NCBI GenBank assembly: GCA_023614405.1
Contig: CM042688.1
Span: forward strand, 375,459,331-375,523,330
Reading direction: 5' to 3'
DNA length: 64,000 nucleotides
Source of the DNA: Avena insularis
Taxonomy: Eukaryota; Streptophyta; Magnoliopsida; Poales; Poaceae
The notes beneath the pieces are model-generated. The model had not been told where the DNA came from. It did not search any database and saw only the letters and a program-made list of their open reading frames with translations. A program made the translations under genes and the position numbers. Shown here in pieces: positions 54,186 to 64,000 of the stretch (positions are counted from its first letter, which is position 1; each line of letters opens with the position of its first letter).

Positions 54186-55857
54186 TGTTGGAGATATGCC
54201 CAAGAGGCAATAATAAAAGTGGTTATTATTATATCTTTGTGTTTATGATGAATGTTTACATCCAATGCTATAATTGTATTATTAGGAAACACTAATACTT
54301 GTGTGTTTTGTAAACATAAAAAGAGTTCCTAGTAAGCCTCTTGTTGAACTAGCTTGTTGATTAATAGATGATCATGGTTTCCTGATCATGGACATTGGAT
54401 GTCATTAATAACAAGTTCATATCATTAGGAGAATGATGTGATGGACACACACCCATAGTAAGTGTAGCATAAGATGAAGTCATTTAGTTCATATTGCTAC
54501 AAGCTTTCAAATGCATAGTAACCTAATCCTTCGACCATGAGGTTATGTTAATCACCATCACCGGATGGGTTCTTTGATAACATCAAACACCGCTTCGTAA
54601 CTGGGTGGTTATAAAGGTGTCATTGGGTATTCTGAAAGTATGTGTTGAAGCGCATGGACCAAGATTGGCATTTGTCCATCCATATGACGGATAGATATGC
54701 TCTGGGCCCTCTCGGTGGAATGTCATCTAGTTAGCTTGCAAGCGTGTGACTAGGTCACAAGGGATGACATATCATGGAACGAGTAAAGAGTACTTATCAG
54801 TAACGAGGTAAAACTAGGTATGGATATACCAACGATCAAACCTCGGATAAGTAGAGTATCGCGTGACAAAAGGAATTGGTTTCGTATGTTAATGGTTCTA
54901 TCGATCACGAAGTCATCGTTGAGTATGTGGGAGCCGTTATGGATCTCCAGATCCCGCTGATGGTTATTGATCGAAGAGGTGTCTCCATCATGTCTGCATA
55001 TTCACGAACCGTAGGGTGACACACTTAAGGTTTGATGCTATTTAGGTAGATATGGAATATGTGTTGGAGACCGAATGCAGTTCGGAGTCTCGGATTGGAT
55101 CTGGGACATCACGAGGAGATCCGGAATTGTCTAGAGATTAAGATTCATATAATGGAGATCATTTTCTAGGTTCGGAAATGTTCCGGAGTGTTTTTATGGG
55201 GATTCTAGAAGGTTTCGGAATGTTCCAGAAAGTTCCAGAAGGTTCCATGGACTTTACTTGAAAACCAAGAAAGGAAAGGGGAAGACTTGGGGGGAAGGAA
55301 ACACCCTCCCCCCTCTCCCTTGTGCGTCGGCCCTAGGAGGTGGGCCTAGGGGTGGGAACCCTAGGCCGCATCCCTCCCTCTATATATAGAGGGGTGGAGG
55401 CGCCACCCCCTTGCCCCTCCACTCTTTCCCTAGCCGCCTTTCTCCTCCTCCTTCGCTCTGCTCAGGCTTAGGCGAAGCCCTGCAGAATTCTCTACTCCAC
55501 CACCACCACCACGCCGTCGTGCTGCTGGGATTCCGTGGAGAGATCTACTACCTCATTGCTCATTTGGAGCAGGGAGAGGAAGGTCTCTGCATCGACTCAC
55601 GCACGTGTGACCGATTGCAAGCGCTGCAGAACGCTGGCGGAAGGATCGTCTACTCGATCTTGAGATCGGCAAGTGATCATCTACATCAACCACGAGATCC
55701 GATCTTGCACAAGGCTCTCGGATCTACAAGGGTTAGTACAGATCTATCTCGTTGCACATGTCTAATAGATTAGATCTTGGCTTTTATCTAGATTAGATCT
55801 GGGTTTTGTTCGTTCTTGCGGTAGAATTTTTTTGTTTTCCATGCTATGAACCCATCA
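54186..55857 (+). repeat. 5' LTR of Copia G
   Basis: A palindromic TATA region CTCTATATATAGAGG is at about 55378-55392. A GC-rich leader with CTCCTCCTTCGCTCTGCTCAG follows. Short frames such as 55411-55773 are the same leader sequence repeated in the 3' LTR (62256-62465) and not genes. Confidence 0.93.
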
Positions 55858-55858
55858 G

Positions 55859-55870
55859 TGGTATCGAGCC
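55859..55870 (+). other. Primer binding site of Copia G, one base short
   Basis: TGGTATCGAGCC. The standard site (28723-28735) is TGGTATCAGAGCC, so one base is missing and pairing is reduced. Confidence 0.8.
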
Positions 55871-57065
55871 GGTCTGCGTAGATCTGTTGCACGAGTAGAA
55901 CACAATGGTTTTGTGGGCGTTGGTGCTCGTGCCGTCTTTTGCTTTGTGTACTTTGCATCTTGCGGTATGGTGGGATGAAGCGGCTCGGGCTAACCTTACA
56001 TGTCATCGCACATGAGACTTGTTCCACGCTTGACGTGTAACTTGCTTTGCAGAAGTGGCTTTGCAGGTGTCTGTCTCTCCCACCATAGTATAGATCCAAT
56101 TTACACTTTGCACTTGATAGCACTTGTATCAATGTTGTGGTTTCAGTTTCGTAGGTAAGATCCGTTCTTATTCGAAAGCCCTAAACCACGTAAAACATGC
56201 AAAGAAAATTAGAGGTGTCTAACTTGCTTTTGCAGGGGTTTTGTGATGTGATATGGCCATCATGTGATTGTGATTATATTTGATGTATGCAATGATCCTT
56301 GTTGTAATATGACACAACCGCGAGAACTAATGGTTGTCTTTGATTCTGTTAAGACTTGCGTGTCTATTCATCTTGTAATAGCTTTATTCCAAGTAGTTGT
56401 AATAGTTGCTAGTGATGATGGACAACCATGAAGCGGCATGATGACCTTGGCCTTAATCTTTGGTGATGATGGGGATCATGTCCGTGCTTTGGAGATGGAG
56501 ATCAAAGGCACAAGAAGAAAGGGCCATATCATATCACACTAATTATGAATTGCCTGTGATGTTAATCCTTTATGCATCTTGTATTGCTTAGATCACGACG
56601 GTAGCATTATAAGATGATCCCTCTCACTAAATATCAAGTAATAAAGTGTTCGTCCTTAGTTGGCACCGTTGCTAAGACTCGTCGTTTTGAAGCATCTCGT
56701 GATGATCGGATGTGATAGATTCTACGTGTACATACAACGGGTGCAAGCCAAATTTGCACATGCGGAAACTAAGGTTAATCTAGACGAGCCTAGCATGTAC
56801 ATACATGGTCTCGGAACACGGAATACCGAAAGGTAGAGCATGAGTCATATAAATGATATGATGAACATGAAGACTGTTCGCCGATGAAACTACATCTTCT
56901 CTCGTGAAGATCGAACTTGGTGTAGTGGATTTGGTTCGTGTAATCACTAAGACAACATGAGGGATGTTGTTTTGAGTGGGAGTTCACCTGGTTAATTTAA
57001 GAATTAAAATTGAACTCAATTTATCATAAACTTAGTCTAAACTACTTGCAAATTTGTTGTAGATT
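55871..57065 (+). other. Leader of Copia G
   Basis: 1.2 kb between PBS and gag with no recognisable gene. The short minus-strand frames (55788-56132, 56790-56987) have no domain. Its organisation resembles that of element H's leader. Confidence 0.6.
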
Positions 57066-58760
57066 ATGGCGAACCTATCCATCAATTTCAATGCGTTCCT
57101 AGAGAAAGAAAAGCTTAAGAACAATGGAAGCAACTTCACGGACTGGTTCCGTGGACTGAAGATTGTCCTTAGGGCTGGTCAGTTGACCTATGTGCTCGAA
57201 GCACCGCTAGGTGACCCACCTGCAGAAGATGCCACCGATGACGTAAAGAATGTTTACGCCACTCAGAAAAATCACTACTCCACAGTTCAGTGTGCCATCA
57301 TGTACGGTTTAGAAACAGAGCTTCATAAGTGCTTTAAGCACCACGACCCGTTTGAGATCATTAAGGAGCTCAGGCTGATTTTTGAGACTCACGCGGCCGT
57401 GGAGAGCTATGAGGCCTCAGAAAAGTTCTTTAACTGTAAGATGGGAGAGGGAAGCTCCATTAGCGAGCACGTGCTCACCATGTCTGGGCACACAAACAAG
57501 CTCCAAGAGTTGGGGATAACGATTCCTAATGAGTTAGGGATCCACCGTGTCCTCCAATCACTACCACCAAGTTATAAGAACTTTGTGATGAACTACAATA
57601 TGCACTGCATGAACAAGACGTTGCCTGAACTATCATCCATGCTGAAAACTGCTGAAGTGGAGATCAAGAAGGAGCACCAAGTGTTGATGGTCAATAAGAC
57701 CACCAATTTTAAGAAACAGGGCAAGCCTAAGAACAAGGGCAACTTCAAGAAGGACGGCAAGAAAGCTGCCGCGCCTGCTAAGAAGCCCGAGGCTGGTCCT
57801 AAGCCTGAAACTGAATGCTTCTACTGCAAGGGTGCTGGTCATTGGAAGCGTAACTGCCCCAAGTACCTGGCGGATCTGAAGAACGGCAACGTCAAGAAGA
57901 AAGGTATATTCGATATACATGTTATTGATGTGTATCTTACTAGTAATCGTAGTAGTGCCTGGGTATTTGATATTGGTTCGGTTTCTCATATTTGTAACTC
58001 GAAACAGGAGCTATGGAATAATCGAAGACTGGCGAGAGACGAGGTGACGATGCGCATTGGAAATGGCTCCAAGGTTGATGTGATCGCCGTCGGCACGCTC
58101 CCTCTACATCTACCTTCGGGTTTAGTTTTAAATTTGAATAATTGTTATTTGGTGCCTGCGTTAAGCATGAACATTATATCTGGATCTTGTTTATTGCGAG
58201 ACGGTTACTCTTTTAAGTCCGAGAATAAAGGTTGTTCGATTTATATGAGTAATATCTTTTATGGTAATGCACCTGAGATGAATGGTTTATTCTTACTGAA
58301 TCTCGATAGTAGTGATACACATGTTCATAACATAGATGCTAAACAAACAAAATTGAATGATAATTCTACATACATGTGGCACTGTCGTCTTGGTCACATT
58401 GGAGTGAAGCGTATGAAGAAACTCCATTCTGATGGACTTCTTGAATCACTTGATTTTGAATCACTTGAAAGATGCGAAGCATGTCTAATGGGAAAAATGA
58501 CTAAGACTCCATTCTCTGGAATAATGGAGCGAGCTACAGACTTATTGGAAATAATACATACCGATGTGTGCGGTCCAATGAGTGTAGCATCGTGTGGATA
58601 TCGTTATGTTCTCACTTTCACGGATGACTTAAGTAGATATGGGTATGTCTACTTTATGAAACATAAGTCCGAAACTTTCGAGAAGTTTAAGGAATTTCAA
58701 AGTGAAGTGGAAAATCATCGTAACAAGAAGATTAAGTTTACGCTTACGACGCGGAGGTGA
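57066..58760 (+). pseudogene. gag-pol: Copia G gag, protease, integrase N-terminal half
   Basis: A 564-codon open frame starts MANLSINFNAFLEKEKLKNN. The gag domain covers about residues 15-205. A Lys-rich linker leads to a CCHC knuckle at 251-264 (CFYCKGAGHWKRNC). The protease motif at 302-304 reads D-I-G (WVFDIGSVSHICNS) where H has D-T-G. The pre-integrase region follows (MWHCRLGHIGVKRMKKLHSD, CEACLMGKMTKTPFSG), then the core with the first catalytic Asp (HTDVCGPM). The frame is lost at about 58740. Where H has LRSDRGGEY, the next frame reads RLRRGGEYL, so the second catalytic Asp is also missing. Confidence 0.9.
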
Positions 58761-59566
58761 ATATCTAAGTTATGAGTTTGGCATGCATTTAAAGAAATGT
58801 GGAATACTTTCGCAATTGACACCGCCGGGAACACCACAGCGTAATGGTGTGTCCGAACGTCGTAATCGAACTCTCTTAGATATGGTTCGGTCTATGATGT
58901 CTCTTACAAATTCTTGCTATCGTTTTGGGGCTATGCATTAGAGACAACACATTCACTTTAAATAGGGCACCATCTAAATCCGTTGAAAGCGACACCATCG
59001 AATTATGGTTTGGAAAGAAACCTAAGTTGTTGTTCCTTAAAGTTTGGGGTTGAGCGTATGTAAAAGTTACAACCGATAAGCTTGAACCCAAAGCGGAGAA
59101 ATGCGTCTTCATAGGATACCCTAAAGAAACAATTGGGTATACCTTCTATCATAGATCCGAAGGCAAAGTTTTCGTTGCCAAGAATGGATCCTTTCTTGAG
59201 AAGGAGTTTCTCTCGAAGGAATTGACTGGAAGGAAAGTAGAACTCGACGAGGTTATTGAACCTTCTCTCGGAGTTGAGAGTAGCGCAGACCGAAGATGTT
59301 TTTGTGCCGCACCAATTGGAGAGGAAGCTCATGATGGTGATCATGAAACTTGAACAAAGTTGCTCTTGAACCTCGCAGTCAACGAGGTTCGTACCACTCT
59401 GATTGGTATGACCGCTTGAACGTCATGTTGGTGGACAACACTAATGACCCTGCGACGTATGAAGAAGCTATGGTGAGCCCAGATTCCGACAAATGGCTAG
59501 AAGCCATGAAATCCGAAATGGGATCCATGTACGAAAACAAAGTATGGACTTTGGTGGACTTACCGG
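58740..59566 (+). pseudogene. int: Copia G integrase C-terminal half and linker
   Basis: The next frame carries GGEYLSYEFGMHLKKCGILS, PPGTPQRNGVSERRNRTLLD (with the catalytic Glu) to about 58910. A frameshift follows within the word FWGYALE. Further remnants are a TGA in the word VWG* at about 59053, GYPKETIGYTFYHRSEGKVF, and the linker DPATYEEAMVSPDSDKWLEA at 59350-59570. A second shift at an A-run near 59595 leads into RT. Confidence 0.8.
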
Positions 59567-60550
59567 ATGGCTGTAAGGCTGTCGAGGGATTTTCAAAAAA
59601 AAACAGATGCTGATGGTAATGTTACCGTCTATAAAGCTCGACTTGTCGCGAAAGGGTTCCGACAAATTCAAGGAGTTGACTACGATGAGACTTTCTCACC
59701 AGTAGCGAAGCTAAAGTCTGTAAGGATTTTGTTAGCAATTGCTGCATATTTCGATTATGAGATTTGGCAGATGGATGTCAAAACGGTGTTCCTTAATGGT
59801 GACATTGAGGAAGAGTTGTATATGGTACAACCCAAAGGTTTTGTCGATCCTAAAGATGCTTACAAGGTATGCAAACTTCAGCGCTCCATTTATGGACTGA
59901 AGCAAGCATCCTGGAGTTGGAATCAACGTTTTGATAAAGTAATCAAAAAAATTGGATTTATACAAACTTATGGAGAAGCTTGTATTTACAAGAAAGTGAG
60001 TGGGAGCTCTGTAGCATTCCTAGTACTATATGTAGATGACATATTGTTGATTGGGAATGATATAGAACTTCTTAATGGTGTCAAAGCCTATTTGAATAAT
60101 AGTTTTTCAATGAAGGATCTTGGCAAAGCGGCATATATTCTAGGCATCAAGATTTATAGAGATAGATCAAGACGCCTAATAGCGCTTTCACAAAGTACAT
60201 ACTTGGACAAAGTTCTAAAGAAGTTTAGAATGGAAGAGAGCAAGAAAGGGTTCGTGCCCATGTTGTCAGGTAAGACCTTGAATAAGACTCAAAGTCCAGC
60301 TACGGCAGAAGATAGAGAGAAGATGAATAATATTCCATATGCCTCGGCCATAGGTTCTATCATGTATGCCATGTTATGTACAAGACCGGATATAGCACAT
60401 GTTGTTAGTTTGACTAGCAGATATCAAAGTGATCCTGGAATGGAGCCTTTGGGCGTGATCAAGAATATCCTAAAGTACCTAAATAGGACTAAGGATATGG
60501 TTCTTTCTTATGGAGGTGATAAACTTGTTGTAAAGAGTTACCGATGCTAG
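59567..60550 (+). pseudogene. pol: Copia G reverse transcriptase
   Basis: A 327-codon open frame contains YKARLVAKGFRQIQGVDYDE, EIWQMDVKTVFLNG (usual form KTAFLNG), YGLKQASWSWNQRFDKV, the box YVDD (LYVDDILLIGND, about 60030-60060) and SYGGDKLVVKSY at the edge of RNase H. It begins after an A-run frameshift and ends at a TAG at 60548. Confidence 0.88.
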
Positions 60551-61017
60551 TTGGAACACCGATCCGGATGACTCAAGTCACAGATCTGAATCGTATTTAT
60601 TTTGAATGGTGCTGCGGTGAGCTGGAGGAGTGCCAAGCAAAGCGTTGTGGCGAAATCTTCAATGAATCGAATACATAGCTGCTTGAGGCTGCACAAGAAG
60701 CCATATGGATGAAGGAGTTCATTCTTGAACTTGGCGTGGTTCCTAGTGCGTTGGACCCGATGGCCATCTCTTGTGACAACACAGTGCCATAGCTAATGCA
60801 CAGAGCCAAGGTCACATAGCAAGTGAAGCACATCAAGCTATGTTTTCATGCTATTCATGAGTATGTCCAAGATGGTGACATAAAGATTTGCAAAATACAC
60901 CGATCGAATGTGGCAGATCCGTTGACTAAACCTCTCCCTAGAGCAAAGCATGACCAACACCAGAACGCCATGGGTGTTAGGTATATTACCATGTAATCTA
61001 GATTATTGACTCTAGTG
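60551..61017 (+). pseudogene. Copia G RNase H, decayed
   Basis: The region keeps pieces such as NGAAVSWRSAKQSVV, SCDNTVP and NVADPLTKPLPRAKH (about 60907-60950), split over frames with several stops. It runs to the polypurine tract. Confidence 0.75.
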
Positions 61018-61029
61018 CAAGTGGGAGAC
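61018..61029 (+). other. Polypurine tract of Copia G
   Basis: CAAGTGGGAGAC, directly before the 3' LTR start TGTTGG. Confidence 0.88.
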
Positions 61030-62703
61030 TGTTGGAGATATGCCCAAGAGGCAATAATAAAAGTGGTCATTATTATATCTTTGTGTTTATGATGAATGTT
61101 TACATCCCATGCTATAATTGTATTATTAGGAAACACTAATACTTGTGTGTTTTGTAAACATAAAAAGAGTTCCTAGTAAGCCTCTTGTTGAACTAGCTTG
61201 TTGATTAATAGATGATCATGGTTTCCTGATCATGGACATTGGATGTCATTAATAACAAGGTCATATCATTAGGAGAATGATGTGATGGACGCATACCCAT
61301 AGTAAGTGCAGCGTAAGATCAAGTCATTTAGTTCGTATTGCTACAAGCTTTCAAATGCATAGTAACCTAATCCTTCGACCATGAGGTTATTTTAATCACC
61401 ATCACCGGATGGGTGCTTTGATGACATCAAACACCGCTTCGTAACTGGGTGGTTATAAAGGTGTCATTGGGTATTCTGAAAGTATGTGTTGAAGCGCATG
61501 GACCAAGATTGGCATTTGTCCATCCATATGACGGATAGATATGCTCTGGGCCCTCTCGGTGGAATGTCATCTAGTTAGCTTGCAAGCGTGTGACTAGGTC
61601 ACAAGGGATGACATATCATGGAACGAGTAAAGAGTACTTATCAGTAACGAGGTAAAACTAGGTATGGAGATACCAATGATCAAACCTCAGATAAGTAGAG
61701 TATCGCGTGACAAAGGGAATTGGTTTCGTATGTTAATGGTTCTATCGATCATGAAGTCATCGTTGAGTATGTGGGAGCCGTTATGGATCTCCAGATCCCG
61801 CTGATGGTTATTGATCGGAGAGGTGTCTCCATCATGTCTGCATATTCACGAACCGTAGGGTGACACACTTAAGGTTCGATGCTATTTAGGTAGATATGGA
61901 ATATGCGTTGGAGACCAAATGCAGTTCGGAGTCTCGAATTGGATCTGGGACATCACGAGGAGATCCGGAATTGTCCGGAGAATATGATTCATATAATGGA
62001 GATCATTTTCTAGGTTCAGAAATGTTCCAGAGTGTTTTTATGGGGATTCTAGAAGGTTTCGAAATGTTCCGGAAAGTTCCAGAAGGTTCCGTGGACTTTA
62101 CTTGAAAACCAAGAAAGGAAAGGAGAAGACTTGGGGGGGAAGGAAACTCCCTCCCCCCTCTCCCTTGTGCGCCGGCCCTAGGAGGTGGGCCTAGGGGTGG
62201 GAACCCTAGGCCGCACCCCTCCCTCTATATATAGAGGGGTGGAGGCGCCACCCCCTTGCCCCTCCACTCTTGCCCTAGCCACCTCTCTCCTCCTCCTTCG
62301 CTCTGCTCAGGCTTAGGCGAAGCCCTGCAGAATTCTCTACTCCACCATCACCACCACGCCGTCGTGCTGCTGGGATTCCGTGGAGAGATCTACTACCTCC
62401 GCTGCTCGCTGGAACAGGGAGAGGAAGGTCTGCATCGACTCATACGTATGACCGATCAATGCTGAGCGCCGCTTGAACACTGGCGGAAGGATCGTCTACT
62501 CGATCTTGAGATCGGCAAGTGATCGTCTACATCAACCACGAGATCTGATCTCGCACAAGGCTCTCGGATCTACAAGGGTTAGTACAGATCTATCTCGTTG
62601 CACATGTCTAATAGATTAGATCTTGGCTTTTATCTAGATTAGATCTGGGTTTTGTTCGTTCTTGCGGTAGAATTTTTTTGTTTTCCATGCTACGAACCCA
62701 TCA
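61030..62703 (+). repeat. 3' LTR of Copia G
   Basis: It is 1674 bp and collinear with the 5' LTR, with the same TATA palindrome near 62223-62238. One visible difference block lies at about 62398-62480 versus 55553-55640, where the 5' copy has an extra insertion-like segment. Confidence 0.93.
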
Positions 62704-62791
62704 CCCATATCATCGTGGTATCAGATTTCCTTGTTGCCTCGGTAAGTATCCACAAGTCCATCCGTAGATTCGTTCGTGTTTTTCGTCCTAT
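62704..62791 (+). repeat. End of third CRM LTR, PBS and start of leader
   Basis: After the CCCAT target copy come the last LTR bases ATCA, the PBS TGGTATCAGA (62716-62725) and about 65 bp of CRM leader matching 43520-43586 (TTCCTTGTTGCCTCGGTAAG). At 62792 the sequence jumps to X. Compared with copy 1 the bases 43588-50870 (about 7.28 kb) are missing, with AC shared at both sides of the join. Confidence 0.85.
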
Positions 62792-63867
62792 ACTCGAGGA
62801 GCTAGGGAGGAAATCAAAGAAACGTGGAACTGCTACAAATGATTAAGAGGAAAACATGGGCTAGGTAGAGAGCAAAGAAAAGACGCCTGCTACAAATGAC
62901 CAAGAGAGAAACATGGGCTAGATGGAGGGCAAATAAAGACACTATTGGCGGTAGATAGTGGCAGGAAAAAGGGAAGAAATATAACGCGTACCACGAGGTG
63001 TCGAAGAAGAAACTAAGCGAGGTGGATAGTCACCCGCATGAATAAACGAGCTCGAACACAGAAATAAACGAATGGCGGACAAAGGATCGACCAGGAAGCA
63101 TACTTAAACCCAACCCCAAATATTAAAAACAGGAAAAAACAAATAATCAAGGCAACAACACAAGGGAAAAAAACAAATGCCGCCATGCCAGCAGAGAGAG
63201 CAGAAGACGACGGCGACACGGAAAGAGAAGCATCGATCAAGGAAGGTGCCACCAAAGAACAATCACCTGCAAACAACAAGAAGAACACGGTAAAACACAA
63301 AACTAAAACACAACCATGGCACAAACAAATAGAATAGGTATATTGTAACAAAGAGATCTAACCGCTCAAAGATACAAAAGGACGTTTCCCAAGTCTAACC
63401 GCATGTCGCCGGGATCGTTCATGGGAAGAGGTAGAGGATGAAAGCAAACCCGCGGGAGCTAAGAAAATGAAACCATTAAAAACATGCTACAATTCAACAA
63501 CGAAAAGCAGAAAGATAGACCAAACCTGAAGAACCGCCACCATTAGGAGACAAAATGGGCGTAGGAACAAATGGGCGACCACCACAAGGAGAGGAAACCG
63601 ACAGAGGAACAGGGGAGCCACGGCGGGCACGAAGGCGATGACCGTCACGGCCACCACCAGCAGCACCGGAAGATGGTAGGCTAGCCATGGGCAATGGAAG
63701 AGAGCAAGAGAAGGCCAGCAAAATATAATGAGAGAGAAGAACATTCAAAAACACACACTAGCTGACGTGGAGAAGCCACACGTCGAGCAACATAGGTGAG
63801 AACAAAAATGAATGATGCATAACAACAAAAAACAAATGATACAAGAGGACAACAAATATCACAATGT
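62792..63867 (-). repeat. X2: second copy of block X
   Basis: It matches 50869-51935 with scattered changes and small indels. It includes the same ~57 bp word pair near 62826-62925 and the same gene-like structure on the minus strand. Confidence 0.85.
63188..63688 (-). pseudogene. Gene-like fragment in X2
   Basis: Same organisation as in X1. The exon-like start MASLPSSGAAGGGRDGHRLR, a donor-like CAG|GTTTGG near 63525, an acceptor-like TTTGCAG near 63267 and the second exon-like GDCSLVAPSLIDASLSVSP are all kept. Amino acid changes relative to X1 include R5P, R17H and L-to-I. Reading frame and splice-like sites persist in both copies. Confidence 0.45.
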
Positions 63868-64000
63868 TCATCGGGATCGCGCATGGGAAGGATAAAGGAT
63901 GAAAGCAAACCCGCGGGGGCTAAAAAATAAAACCATTAAAAAACATGCTACAATTCAACAACGGAAAGCAAAAAGATAGACCAAACCTGAAGAACTACCA
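63868..64000 (-). repeat. X3: start of a third X-type copy, cut by window end
   Basis: From TTCATCGGGATCGCGCATGG the sequence repeats 63412-63540 (and about 51490-51615), through ACATGCTACAATTCAACAAC to the donor side of the gene-like fragment. Block X is therefore partly repeated again beyond the window. Confidence 0.75.

Larger units (their letters stand above)
54186..62703 (+). mobile_element. Ty1/copia element G, complete with target duplication
   Basis: LTRs of 1672 and 1674 bp (54186-55857, 61030-62703) start TGTTGGAGATATGCCC and end GAACCCATCA. CCCAT flanks both sides (54181-54185, 62704-62708), a perfect 5 bp target duplication. The LTR start and size resemble the abundant Angela/BARE-like elements of Triticeae, though the gag differs from what I know of BARE. 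Order gag, protease, integrase, RT, RNase H. The coding region has frameshifts and stops from integrase onward. By hand count the LTRs differ by about 2-3% in their first ~850 bp. Confidence 0.92.

Noticed and set aside
55411..55773. 120-codon ORF in Copia G LTR
   Set aside because: It is the transcribed leader part of the LTR. The other LTR has the same sequence with a different frame length, so it is not a conserved protein.

Overview
The window is intergenic plant DNA made almost entirely of nested transposable elements. It suggests a large grass genome, probably a Pooideae or Triticeae-like cereal. The reasons are: Tekay-type chromoviruses with very long LTRs, an Athila-type element with a tRNA-Asp-like PBS, a CRM-type (centromeric) chromovirus, Copia elements whose LTRs begin TGTTGGAGATATGCCC or a close variant, and a CACTA end with subterminal repeats. 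I see no intact single-copy host gene, tRNA, rRNA or CRISPR array. A CRM-clade element fits a centromere-proximal position but does not prove one.

Left part (1-10660). The right end of a CACTA transposon (to 1278) sits in the gag leader of a decayed plus-strand Tekay chromovirus, here called A (1282-5910). About 47 bp into A's 3' LTR a minus-strand long LTR begins (B, 5911-10660). A and B therefore meet tail to tail across one LTR block.

Middle part (10661-28000), minus strand. Chromovirus B (chromodomain, integrase, RNase H, RT, protease, part of gag) is interrupted inside RT by a 7.1 kb non-autonomous Athila-like element with both LTRs (12845-19951). At about 21886 B's gag switches into the gag of a different Tekay element, C. 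C brings its own leader ORF, PBS and a 3.9 kb LTR (24076-27998). B/C is a chimera whose two LTRs do not match.

27999-41950. A plus-strand Copia element, H, has lost the first ~575 bp of its 5' LTR at the junction with C but keeps PBS, a decayed gag-pol and a complete 3' LTR (to 35343). Anonymous AT-rich DNA follows, then a third long Tekay-type LTR, F (37079-41614).

41951-64000. This is a tandem duplication. Copy 1 (41951-52591) consists of a promoter-like gene fragment Y, a complete 7.6 kb CRM element with 879 bp LTRs, a spacer Z, and X, a minus-strand gene-like fragment with a plausible intron. Copy 2 (from 52592) repeats Y and the CRM LTR. It has then lost about 7.3 kb and resumes in X at 62792. 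An 8.5 kb Copia element, G, with a perfect CCCAT target duplication, is inserted in the third CRM LTR. A third partial X begins at 63868.

Nearly all coding regions carry stops or frameshifts, many at CGA, CAG or similar codons, as expected for methylated repeats decaying by deamination. The best preserved proteins are the CRM pol (820 codons open, catalytic residues present) and B's RNase H-integrase. Element lettering (A, B, C, D for CRM, F, G, H; blocks X, Y, Z) is mine.
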